The translations under genes were made by a program, and so were the position numbers. Of a DNA stretch of 60,000 nt, positions 40,620-51,815 are shown in pieces. The notes under the pieces were generated by a model that was not told where the DNA came from, ran no database searches, and saw only the letters and a program-made list of their open reading frames with translations. Source of the DNA: Chrysomallon squamiferum (taxonomy: Eukaryota; Mollusca; Gastropoda; Neomphalida; Peltospiridae); contig CM022671.1 in the NCBI GenBank assembly GCA_012295275.1, positions 29,507,750-29,567,749 on the forward strand, given 5' to 3'. The first letter of the stretch is position 1, and each line of letters begins with the position of its first letter.

Positions 40620-42130
40620 AATAAAAGATAAATAGTGAACAAAGTGACAATAACTGATTTTCTTAAATACCATTTATTGACTGTTAATTAATGAATATTA
40701 ATATTTTTTCAGTTAAAGAATATTAATATTTTTTTCAGTTAAAGAATATTAATATTTATTTCAGTTAAAGAATATTAATATTTGTGTTAATGAAAATGTT
40801 TCAGGATCAAAGTTACTCTGGTTGTAACATTTGCTCTCGCAAGTTTTCTTATTGTTGGTCTGTCAGAAGTCGTCTGGGCAAATATATCTGGTAAGTGTAA
40901 TTTAATACACAATTATTTCCCGTTCTAGCCAGTGTCTCAGATCTGAAATAGCAGTACCACATGAGTGTTTATAAAAGAGTGTTTCGGCATTCGGGTTTCT
41001 TTTCCAGACTGTCGTCAGATAAACAGACACAGTTTTAAGAATGGATTTGTCCTTACATATTATTATAATTGCAGTGCCGAGTTCTCAGAGAGAATATCTA
41101 GAATATAACCTTACGTCTGAATTTTCTAAAATCATTTTAGAAAAGTTAGTAACCAAAATAATTAATCTTGTTACTATTTAACAGGTGTGGTTTGTGCAAG
41201 CATAAGTGCTGGGGTTGGAGAAATAACATTTCTCAGTTTGTCAACTTTTTATAACAGGTAAGCTGCAAGTTCATTTTATTGTCTAAGATTAATCTGAGGA
41301 TAAAACAAAGGATTAGTTTTCATAAATATTATTATTTGTCAACCCTAATTATCCAAAAAGAAAGAAAAAAAAATGATTTACAAACAATGAAACTATTTAA
41401 AAAATAATAATAATAAATGTAAACAAAAAAAAACAAGAACAATATATTGTTATTATCTGCAGTTCATTACCTTTCCTTTATTAAAAACTGTGAAGTGTAT
41501 GTAAATCGAGCCTCATCATGCAGTTAATGCGGGTTTGAAAAAACAAAATAAACAACAAAAAAAGACAAAAACATTTATTGTTATTATCTGCAGTTCATTA
41601 CCTTTCCTATTTTAAAAACAGTAAAGTGTATGTAAATCGAGCCACATTATACAGTTGATATTCGGTTGAGCTGTGCAGAATTAAAGCGATATTCTATTAA
41701 TTCACACATAATTGTAATCAAATGTAGCGAACAACACCAACTAAACATTTGGAATAGAGATTTTTTGCCTTTTTTAAAATTATTTAATATATTAATATAT
41801 AACGTTTCAGAGATGTCGTGTCCACGTGGTCATCTGGAACAGGTGGCGCTGGTATTCTCGGAGCACTGGCATACGCCGCAATCACCACCGTTGTGTCACC
41901 CCGTACGACGTTGTATATATTTACTGTGATCCCGGTTATTATGGGCCTCAGGTGGGTATATATATAAATGAAACACATGTTGTGGGGGGGGGAATATGAC
42001 ATTCAATAAATCGACAATTAAAAAAATAATAATAAAAAATAAAAATACGGCTGCAGTTAAATTACTTGGCGATATATAAGATGTATACACAAAAATAAAA
42101 ACAAATGCAGAAGCGATTATTGTTGTTGTT

Positions 42131-42166
<36 letters not shown>

Positions 42167-44516
42167 CTTCTTCTTCTTCTTCTTCTTCTTCTTATTATTA
42201 TTATTATTATTATTATTGTCGTCATTGTTGTAAGTATTTAATACATTTCATTAATTATTATATCTTTCAGCTATTTTGTTTTGCTCACAAGTTACGAAAA
42301 AACAGAAGTTGTACCTGCAGCTAAAAGCGATCAGTCAATGCTTATTGAAAAAGGTAAAATTATTCTACATAAAACATAGTTTGTGACGAATATTGTTAAA
42401 ATGTTTTATGTGTTTTCATATTTTGCTAGAATTAACCTAAGCATAACAATAAAACGTAAACATAACAGTCTGTGTGCAGTTATGAAACTAATGAAATCAC
42501 CACACATAACGATTCATGGTAATTGTAAAGAAGATTAAATACATTGTGTACATGTATATCCTAATGCTTATTTTAGTATCGTATCAGCATATTTTTGCTA
42601 ATAATAAAGTAAGTCTTCAAAATAAATTTCATAACATAAAAAATATATTTACGCTATTTAATTTTCGTCAATAGTTACTTTTAATTCTGTTTTTATTTTA
42701 TTTTTATTTTTTTTCAAACCGTTGTGCCATATTGAAAATTTGGGTTTCACTCTAATATTAAATATGTAATTATATAAAATAATTATTTCATTTTGGCTTC
42801 AGAATTAAAACATAAATATTTATTTTTTTTTTTTTCCAGAGCTGACACTGGTGCAGAAACTGCGACTGGTTAAGGTATGTATGTGTAAGAGTGTGTATTT
42901 AGAGAGAGACAGATACAGAGATAGAGAGAGAGACATACGTGCATACGTACATACACACATATACAAGTACTCCCATCACACATTATTACTTTTACTTGTT
43001 GTTTCTTCTGTTAACAAAGTTTAATATTTTTCAGCCACTTTTGAAGTATATGATTCCACTGAGCACGGTGTATTTCTCAGAATACTTTATTAACCAGGGT
43101 TTGGTAAGTATGTTTCTAACTCCACTAGAATTATATCATGGATGATATTTAGGTCAGTAATCATAGACGAAATATCCCTTTATACATATCGATACATATA
43201 CAATGTGTGTGTGTGTGTGTGTGTGCGTGTGTGCGGTTGTGTATTATATTATGCTGTATTGTACTTACATTACATTAGGTTACATACTGTATTTAAAAAA
43301 TAATAAAAACTGTTATTATATAATTATTATTACATAATATCAGTCAGTGTCTTTTTCAGCATGAACTGCTATACTTCAATAACATATGGATGACAAAAGC
43401 TCAACAATATCGATGGTATTTTTTAATTTTAATTTTTATAGTTTTATATATTTCGAGAAAAAAAAATAAAAAAATTAATATACTTTATTAACTATAGTCA
43501 ATCCCAGCATAAAGATTTTTAAAACACTCAGCGAACACTACCAAATGTTCTGAATGCGTTCTATGTTCTTTAAAACAGATTTTTAAAAAGGTAATTGTTT
43601 ACCTCTGTCGGATTATATATGTATCTAACAAGGAGTAATTACTCAGACTTAAGTTTGACCATAAGTGAAAATATCAACACGGTCGTATCTGAGTCACTAG
43701 GTCATTTATAATATATGTTAAGAATGTTATTGGAATTTTTATTTTTATTGTTTAACTTTCTTTCCTAACTGTTTTACGTAATATGCTTTTTGCATAGCGA
43801 TGTGATGAGCACATTACACCGCGAATAATTTACTGGGATTACATCTGTAATATCCATTTTAATATTAATTTTCATTACATATATATTTTTATTATCAAAA
43901 CGCAGAATAACGTCTTAAATATATAATTTATCTGTTTTAAATGGTTTTGCCTTTCTTTTATGTCGCGTAAAATGACAAATAAGATAGGAAATCCAGTCAG
44001 CCACTACGAGTCCATTCGTTGCCAATTAATTGAATGTATACTCAGTCTGAAAGTACATAATTATATGCACTAAGGTATATCCACCAGCTCCTAACTAGAA
44101 CGGGAAATAACAGGTCTGCAATAGATGAGGGATGACGAGTGATCTATGACTCGCCGTTTTTCTGTAAATCGTTGTTTATACCAAATATTTTATATTTCTT
44201 TAGGTATCAAGTGGATTATCAAATTGGCGTATTTATATCAAGATCATCAGTAAACTGTTTCCAAATAAGGAAACTATGGATACTTCCTATATTGCAGGTA
44301 ATGTGATGCAAAATAGCTTTTAATTAATGTGTATCTATGTAACAGATACGATATAAATAATAATATGACGAAATAAATCTTTTATTCGCTTTGACGATTT
44401 TTAAAGTTGATTTTTGTTTTTATCTTTAAATATGAACTTTAAATCGTTTAGAAAGTGAATTTTAAAGGTGCAATGAACTAATATCGGCATGTTCTTACAA
44501 TATATTAAATGAAAAT

Positions 44517-44550
<34 letters not shown>

Positions 44551-44754
44551 ACAGCTGGCTGTTCTGGTTATTCTACTTACACAAGTCTATTTTCGTTACA
44601 TACCAAACATCTGGATTATCTTCGCTCTAATCCTGTTTGAAGGACTACTAGGTGGCGCTGCCTATGTCAACACGTTCTACCAAATGTCAAACGAGGTACA
44701 TAGAATGAATAGTGTTGATTGTTCCTAATTTAATGTTGTTGTTAGCTTTGTTAT

Positions 44755-44807
<53 letters not shown>

Positions 44808-45433
44808 GAATAAAGAATACAATACAATTAAATTAAACTTATAAAAATACACCACAACCATGGTGTGCCAGTTTCTGAAATGTGAGACTCATCAGTGTGG
44901 TATATATAATTAAACAGCAGCAACAACAACAATACATTATTATTCAGACGTCGTAGTATATGCTTTCCTGTAGAACCAAAGGAAGGTGTTGTAATAGAAT
45001 GAACTTTGCGGATTTCATGTCATGTATTTACATAAAGAAAAGTATTATAAATCGGATAACTGTTAATGGAAGATGTCATTAAATACGGAATCATTCATAT
45101 TATTATTACATGCATTGTTATTATTTCTCTTCTCTTATGTTATCTAAATACAAAATAATTTGAAGATTTAATTTCATGACAAATGAGATATATTTATTCA
45201 TTTAGCATATAAAAGAGAAAAGTGGCTGTAATAATTAGCTTGTAATTACATGAATGATATCATAATGTGCCCCCTCCTCCTCATTATTGTTCTTATTATT
45301 TCAGATACCATCAGAACACAGGGAATTTAGTCTTGGTGTAGCGACATTGGGTGATTCTATTGGAATATCTCTTGCAGGCGCCGTGGCTATACCATCTCAT
45401 AATCATTTGTGTGACCTTCACCTTACCATGTAG
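36156..45433 (+). CDS. CLN3: Battenin (CLN3), lysosomal membrane protein, intact copy
   Basis: Multi-pass lysosomal/endosomal membrane protein of the CLN3 family. There are two candidate first exons, both ending in phase 1: 1a 36156-36192 and 1b 36964-37108. Common exons: 38744-38792, 39373-39475, 39646-39708, 40040-40078, 40369-40448, 40805-40890, 41185-41257, 41811-41951, 42271-42353, 42840-42874, 43035-43103, 43360-43415, 44204-44297, 44555-44695, 45305-45433. All have GT-AG ends and consistent phase, giving 425 residues with 1a or 461 with 1b (human 438). Family blocks: [93 protein letters not shown]. Luminal loop 1 has sequons NGT and NIT and a Thr/Pro-rich exon. The end reads LCDLHLTM, three residues beyond the position of the human C-terminal CaaX box, so no CaaX box remains. 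AATAAA lies near 45541. Confidence 0.93.
36964..37108 (+). CDS. CLN3: CLN3 candidate first exon 1b
   Basis: Encodes [20 protein letters not shown] and further polar residues, 48 codons plus one base, ending SAP before the donor gttggt, which is weaker than that of exon 1a. The phase also fits exon 2. A cytosolic polar N-terminus is usual for CLN3. An 830-bp block containing this exon is absent from the duplicate, so it is either lost there or gained here. Confidence 0.45.
40570..40617. repeat. (CA)n microsatellite in CLN3 intron
   Basis: About 23 CA units between exons 6 and 7 of CLN3 copy A. The corresponding intron of copy B (53192-53377) has no such array. Confidence 0.9.
40693..40804 (+). 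repeat. Tandem 26-bp repeat carrying decoy 3' splice sites
   Basis: Four tandem copies of GAATATTAATATTT followed by a T run, then CAGTTAAA or the true acceptor TTTCAG that precedes exon 7. Three copies thus carry a good-looking pyrimidine tract plus CAG upstream of the real site. Copy B has two units (53327-53377) and its upstream one reads CGG instead of CAG. Confidence 0.8.
41446..41664 (+). repeat. 131-bp tandem duplication in CLN3 intron 8
   Basis: ATTGTTATTATCTGCAG starts at 41446 and again at 41577. The following block (CATTACCTTTCC ... GTGTATGTAAATCGAGCC) is repeated with small changes. Both units are also present in copy B (about 54160-54375), so this duplication predates the segmental one. 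Confidence 0.8.
42119..42216. repeat. Compound (TTG)n(TTC)n(TTA)n array, copy A
   Basis: TTG, TTC and TTA triplets follow one another in blocks in intron 9 of CLN3 copy A. The same compound structure, shorter, is at 54748-54806 in copy B. Confidence 0.9.
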
Positions 45434-46020
45434 TGTCTGGGTCAACATACATTTTCTAGTTTTGTTGTGTAACTGTGATTCGTTTACTTTACCAAAGGAT
45501 CAGTCTCAACGATGGGCGTCCAAACACAAAATAATTATTAAATAAAAATGTTTTAAAAATTATAATTTTTAAATTTATTTTATAAAATTAATATTTCTAA
45601 TACTGCATATAATTGTGAAAATAAAATGATAAAAAATCAGATAGCTTTGTTTTTGAGAATAATTAATCTCTCTCTCACACTAACACACACTTTTACTTGA
45701 GAAAATACTCGATTTTCACTCAGTTTCATCAGGCTAACTTATTTGCGTGTGAATAATATTCACTGTTTATAAAATGAAGTCTATAAACTTATTATTTAAT
45801 ATATAATGGTATTCATCTACAATATCAGTTATCACGATTACGAAGTTATTTATTTATTTTATTTTAATTTATTTAGTTTTATTTACTATTATTATTTTAA
45901 TTTTTAAATTTAGTATTCAGTCAATTAAAGTAGACCCTAAATCTTAAAACTGGAATACTTGTGAAAAAGTGCTACGTATTTTTCAACCTTCTGGTACATA
46001 GCCTCGTCAGACAGCACTTC
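45434..46020. other. CLN3 copy A 3' flank up to duplication junction
   Basis: Probable 3' UTR and spacer. It continues to match copy B's 3' flank (57316-58005), including a short CT/CA block (45668-45690) that is much longer in copy B. No gene is seen. Confidence 0.6.
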
Positions 46021-46199
46021 GTCAGTAGCTCCTACATACTCCTTTATACTTAGTACTGAATAATGGTGAAATTTTAAAATAATAATTATTTTATATATAT
46101 GTGGTTTTTTTTTTTTTGTTGTTGTTGTTTTTGTTTATTATTTCTTTCCTTAGAACTGAGTAATGGTGAAATTTTTAAATAATAATTATTTTATATATA

Positions 46200-48179
46200 C
46201 TTAGGATTGTTTTGAAACCTGATATTGGATGTCCTTTTTCTTCAGTCCAGTCCTTTTCTCCACCAGAACTAAAACTTCATTAACAATAGTTTCCTGGAAA
46301 ACAATTTTTAGTGTTCTCAGATAGTGGCTTTTTTCAAAACTTGCTAAATACATTGAAGATATTCAATGATCGGAATTAGTGTTGTCAGTATGAAATGATA
46401 ATGAAATTTATACTTAATAAAATGTAATTCATCATTTGGGAATTACATATAAAATAACAACAACAACAAAAAACATAACATGAAATTTTATTAAATTCAC
46501 TAGAAGTCTAATGTTTCACTTAATGTTATTCAATCCAAGCAATTATGTACTGAATGCTAAATGTTCAAGTATCTGCCCTTTGTGAGTGCCTGGTGTCACA
46601 ACAAGTCCATCATTTTCTCTGTTGTTTCTCCACATTGCTGTCCAAGAGCAGACAATCCTGTCAGCAGGTCTGAATGGAAAGTAGTGCAAATCCTGGTGCA
46701 AAATACAAGATGTTTTCTTTCCTACAAAACCAAAAAATCTCATTTATCTTTAAATATCAGTTTATCTTAGATAAAAACAAGAAACAGGAAAGGGTTATAT
46801 CGAGTTTCTTTAATATTTTATCTATTTATTTATCTTTTTACTTTTTATTATTATTATTATCATCATTTATTTGTTCCATTTATTTATGTGTTTGCTGTCA
46901 TAATAAGGAACACATTTTTACCTGGATCTGGTGACTTGTTGATCAGCATGTATGTACAGACAAGATGTTTGGACCAGTGAAACATTCAACATAATCAAAA
47001 ATCTGTGAAAAAAAACCCACCTGAAATATTACATCTGACACAGGAACTTGAAACAAAAATCTTAATTCCAATTATTTTACTTGTCTTTTGGTTTCAAACG
47101 TTAATGGGAAATATTCTGTAAAAAAAGTATTATTATGAAATTTGTGCACAGATCTTCAAAATTATATCCACTTAAATTTTCTAAAATCCTTGATCTGCCC
47201 ATGAAAGGTGTTACTGCAAATGTACCATAAATATTTGATTTTATTTTAATTTGATAATATAGTTTTTCCTTTTATTTTTTTTTATCCAAAAATGTATTTA
47301 TTTGTTTAACCAAAAGATGATATGAAGTTCTATAATCATATAAATAAATAATTGTCAGAATGCATTTGTATAACAATAATTATTGATGGATTAAGAATGA
47401 GATTTATTCATGTATATCAAAAATACAGTTTATATCAGGAAGAGTGCAGTAGCTGAATAAAACATCAATAAACTGAAAGTCTTGAAGTTTTTTGTAATAG
47501 CATGCTCACTAGGAACAAACTCCAATTTTACTATAGCAATATCTCTCATCACAGTCAAACCAGGAACTTCTATTTCCCTTTTACATATATTTTCAAACAA
47601 ATGCGACCATAAAACCATGTTGATAAAATAATAAGATATTTAGTTCTATTACGAATTTCAGTTTAAAAAGAATGGAGGGCTGAACAAAATCTAATTCTAG
47701 CTTACTTTTTACATATTTATCAGATTATTTCCAAATACCTATTTTTTTTTATATATATTTTTTTTATTCCTTATTTATTTACTTCAAATTTCTAATTTCA
47801 GTTTTACAAATATTAATGAATTAGGTTTGGATTTTGTGTGTGTGTGTTTGTCTTCCTCTATTAATACCTGTTGATGATAACTGTATTTATCCAAATGCTC
47901 TTTAGGCACCAAGTTTGTTAACACCAAAACCCCATTATCTTCATAGAACTGTCTCTGTTCCCAGCTTATTTTGTGTTTGACTAGTGTGTACTTGAACTGC
48001 TGTCTGCTGTTATAGGTGTTGAAATTTTCTGACGCAGGACTGAAATTCTAAACTGTTCAGGAAATTTTTATTATAAAAAAATATCGAACTGTCAAGCATG
48101 AGTGACATGTTTTACAATATAAGTTCATAAGTACATTATTTTGATAAAAGCTGAAAATTGTGCTAATTCTTTCTGCCAT
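46200..48179 (-). pseudogene. PHYH pseudogene (duplicate copy)
   Basis: Remnants in transcript order: start ATG at 48177-48179, exon-2 copy 47881-48039, exon-3 copy about 47427-47595, exon-4 copy about 46921-47004, exon-5 copy about 46565-46730 and a fragment of exon 7 at about 46215-46300. The damage is extensive. The PTS2 is destroyed by a 2-base deletion plus changes (MAERISTIFSF). The exon-2 donor is TT instead of GT. Exon 3 has lost acceptor and donor and carries a +2 shift. Exon 4 has a 1-base deletion. The end of exon 5 and all of exon 6 (third iron ligand) are deleted, and the last exon is missing. The [11 protein letters not shown] iron motif survives in an open stretch, but no functional enzyme can come from this locus. 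Confidence 0.92.
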
Positions 48180-50408
48180 AATTTAAATCACTTGTCGTCT
48201 ATTAATATAATCGAAGCATAAGCCAAAAGTTATTATTCCATTGAGCTCAATAACATCCAATTTATCAACAGTTGACTTTAATTAGTTATGTGCAAGAAAA
48301 AAAGAAAATGAACATTTCACTTTCGCGAGATTTTTACCTGATCCTTGCTGGGCAGTCGCCAGAATGCAAAGCGTCAGCAAAGTCCGATCTTCAAAAATTC
48401 CAGTTTGTCCGTCCAATTAAAAAATCTTTTTTAGTTTGATGCCAAAGTACACGTATCTTGCTACAACCTCACTTCCGATTTTTTTATTGATCAAGAAGTT
48501 TATCAAATTTTTGATGAAAAAATCTTTTTGAAAACGTAAGCAAAGTCATCGATCGTTGGAAAAATCTTGGATGAGTCAATCAAAATATGTTTGCCGTATA
48601 GATTAACTTCTACAGTGCTTAATCTCAAGAACTTTTGGTTGCGAAATATTGCAGACGTAACGCAGACCAAAGCCCGCGCTTCGGAGAATTAATAATGACA
48701 CGTCAGTTCAGACCACGTGACAGGGCGCTTTCTGATTGGGTGAGACCGGTGTTGACAAATATTGGCGTACGGTAAATTAGTTCGATTAATTAAATAATTT
48801 ATTTTCATTAATTTTTGCAACTTGTTTAGAAATACATTACAAATTTAAAACTCATAAAATGCTTCATTTTGATATATAATAAATATATAGTGGATTGAAG
48901 CTCTATGAAGATATTCAGTGTTTATGCTGTAAAATGACAGAAACGGATCACACTTTGTCAGTAGATTCTGAAGAAAAAAATAACTGCAAATTGTATTCCG
49001 ATACAAATTCGTAACTCTTTTTGAATCAAAGCTAACAAAGCGATCTTGCTATCATTTTAAAAGTAATTTTTTTCTATTTCTAATGATGTATAATATTTTA
49101 GGAAATTAATAATTTTGAAAGTTTTGTCACATACCTACTTCAATATCGCGTCACGTTCCGATTTCGTTTATCAGATAATCATCGTAATTCCAATAATTAG
49201 ATCAAATTCTAAAATTCTCAGAGAAATAAACTCACTGTAACATAATAAGTAATAATGAGTATATAGTATATCTTATGGATGTTGTTTTCAACCCAACAAG
49301 TGTAATAATTATTTTCATTTCATCACCAAATTTCGGAAATGTAAGGGTTACCTCCCTTTGTTGTTTATTTTGTCATTGAGTTCGCTTTTATATCGCTGTC
49401 GATGTGTTAATACTATCTGAACAGTAGACCTGTAGATGTAAATTTTATATGACTAAGCAAAAATTGAAAATAATTTCATTGGCATTTTTGATGAGAAAAA
49501 AAAAGTAAAGAAAATGCCACATGAAGCATACACATATTGGCCTACATAACATCCAGTGTGATTTCTAAAAGCTCAGAATTAATAAACTCGTTTTTAAATA
49601 AAAACAAAATAAAATTTTATAGAAAAATGAATGCACTGGAATGCTGTTTCGCTTTCAGTTAAGCACTGTGTAATTAAATGAAATTTTAAATTAGAATTAA
49701 TATATATATTTGCGCATAACATTAGATATACATCAAAATATTTATATCATGTATTAACGTCAAAATTATTTTAATTGTTTTTTTAATTTAATTCGTCTTA
49801 ATCAACATATTCTGTGATAATCATTTTCTATTTGTTAATTCTTTTATAAATTTATTAATCATTTATTAAGTTATATGTATTATAAGTATATTTCTGAAAT
49901 AAAATTATAGCATACAGATGTAGATTTAAGAATTTCGTTGTATTTTAAACTTTTTGGCTTACTAAAATATATTTTCATATAATTGTGAGTGTCAGATTGG
50001 AAATAAATATGCTTTTATGTATTTTCCTCGGTGATTTTTTTGCACATGTGGTGTGTTATTTATTGTCCATGTATATTATTTCACCAAATAAATTCAGTTC
50101 AGTTCAATAAAGACTTTTTACAAATTATTATTATTGCATGGTCAGTCTTGTACAACAAACAGATCTGTTTAATTAAACCGCGTTCATAAAATTCAATTAA
50201 ATACGGTATATCCTGAAATATAAAAAACAACTGTCAGAAACTGATTTGTATTCACTAAACGTCACCATCCAGTGATCAGCTGGATGTTTACTTATTTCAA
50301 TGGATAGTGAGAACATCTGTTTCGGTAATTTTTAACGGAAAATAGAAATATACTGAATAGAAATGGCTGTTCTCCTAATCTGTGTTGGAAAACATAACAT
50401 TTTGGAAA
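48180..50408. other. Divergent spacer in unit B with 0.85-kb unmatched block
   Basis: From about 49140 to 50408 this matches the PHYH-CLN3 intergenic region of unit A. The block at about 48290-49135 has no counterpart there. It is less AT-rich and contains an E-box CACGTG (48714-48719) within CCACGTGAC, an inverted CCAAT box (ATTGG at 48735-48739) and several CG dinucleotides. Its ends show an imperfect inverted resemblance (GTTATGTGCAAG near the left; GGTATGTGACAA on the opposite strand at the right). No coding exon was found. Confidence 0.5.
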
Positions 50409-51429
50409 ATGTATGAGCAGCTCAAAATATCAGATTACTCAGAAGGTAAAAATAATAATTTACATTTTTATGAAACTTTTCAACCGTATGTTTAAAATGT
50501 CACCATGGAACATTTGGTACAAAAGAATCGTAAATGTATATCCATTTACTTGTTGAAGTGACAACATAATATAGAGCTGCATAATTATACACGTGCATTA
50601 TCTGCCTTCGGAATTTATGCTCTTTCCTGTAATTGATATTACTATCAAAAAAGATCAAAAAGAAATATTATTATCTTACAATCAAAATAATCGTCAAAAA
50701 TGTTAGATCAACATCATCATTATAATTACTATTATTTTTAATAATAATAATAATAATAACAAAAACAACAACAGCAGCAATAATAAAAATAATTGTCAGT
50801 GTTATAATTATTGTTATTATAGCTACTATTATTATATTACAGTTATTATTATTATAGTTTGATAATAGTAGTAATGATTGTTGTTAATATTGTCGTTTCA
50901 TATTTTATTTATTTATTTATTTATTTATTCTAAAAATATCCTACACATGAAATTGTTTCGATAGAATTTTTTTTTTTTTTTTTTTTTTTTTTATCAAAAG
51001 CACCACCAACGACAAAATGGACAAGAGCAAGAAATTTGATAGGATTCTGGTTTGTATAAAAATAAAAATTTCCTTAATTTAGATGATATATCAATTCTTA
51101 ACCAACACACTTTAATTACTATAAACGTGCAATTTATTATCCATAATATATTTAAAAGGAAAAAATAAAATAAAATAAAGTACATAAAGATTTAATAACA
51201 TTTTATTTCTGAAACAACGAGCTTTTCATTTGCTAAGCAGTAAACGGGTAGGCTACTGTTACGTCACAAATATATTGTTCTAACACACAAGCTTCACACT
51301 GACTTAAGTATTCCTTTAAAGTAATAATTTTGTTCCTTTGATGATACGAAAAAACAGTCTAAATAATATATTTTGCATATTTACAAGTTGTTTATTTGTT
51401 GTTTTTTGCGGGGGTTGTTGTTGTTTTTT

Positions 51430-51525
51430 CGTCCGGGCATATTTAATAATATGTAGAACAGCAAAAGAGCGCAATTTTAAAAAATTTGTTTCCGCCATTT
51501 GCCATTAATAGTGACGTCATCGCGC
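51430..51525. repeat. CRE-bearing dispersed repeat, copy 2
   Basis: Resembles 6285-6475: TCGT, ATATGTAGAACAGCAAAAG, a TTTTAAAA block, CCGCCATT (51493-51500) and TGACGTCA (51512-51519). It lies in intron 2 of CLN3 copy B, where copy A differs. Confidence 0.35.
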
Positions 51526-51563
51526 AGAGGACGAAATGATCTGATGCAAAGGTTCGACTAGCG

Positions 51564-51815
51564 CAGTCATGGGCAAACCGCGGCTTTCTGAGTGGCCCAC
51601 CTAATTTCACAAGGAAAATAACGTTAATTCAAATTTTATAAAACGAGTCTATTTTGTATCTACAAATATACTAAAACACATGTAATTTTTGAATTATAAC
51701 AGTTCCTGAAGTGAACGAATGGAAAAATTTCTGAAAATAAACTACGTAAAAACACAAAATCGCCTAAATTAGTACCCGCCTGAGAATGAGCCACGTCTCA
51801 TGTGGCCCTTGCCTA
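51564..51815. mobile_element. hAT-like non-autonomous element
   Basis: Starts CAGTCATGGGCAAACCGCGG and ends GTGGCCCTTGCCTA; the ends share an inverted GGCAA core and the CAGNNNTGGGCAAAC wording of hAT elements. It is flanked by GACTAGCG (51556-51563) and GTCTAGCG (51816-51823), a 7-of-8 match fitting an 8-bp hAT target duplication. It has no coding capacity. It is absent from the matching intron of CLN3 copy A, so insertion followed the duplication. Confidence 0.55.

Larger units (their letters stand above)
30870..46020. repeat. Segmental tandem duplication, unit A (PHYH + CLN3)
   Basis: Unit A is repeated in the same orientation at 46021-58020. Matching anchors: 34400-34447 with 48020-48067, 36156-36365 with 50409-50620, 39352-39480 with 52030-52158, 41811-41951 with 54519-54659, and 45305-45490 with 57187-57370. 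The offset shrinks from about 14.8 to 11.9 kb along the unit because of insertions and deletions. Sequence near 45991-46015 matches 57982-58005 (unit ends), and sequence just after 46025 matches about 30870-30905 (unit starts), which places the junction near 46020. Unit A carries the intact genes. Confidence 0.9.

Noticed and set aside
41666-41929. 87-codon frame, repeated at 54374-54637
   Set aside because: Wrong-frame reading through intron 8 and exon 9 of CLN3. The true frame contains WSSGTGGAG and ends at a splice donor.
48330-48420. Signal-peptide-like minus-strand frame (RTLLTLCILATAQQG) before a GT
   Set aside because: An in-frame TAA lies immediately upstream and no ATG precedes the hydrophobic run, so it cannot be a first exon as it stands.
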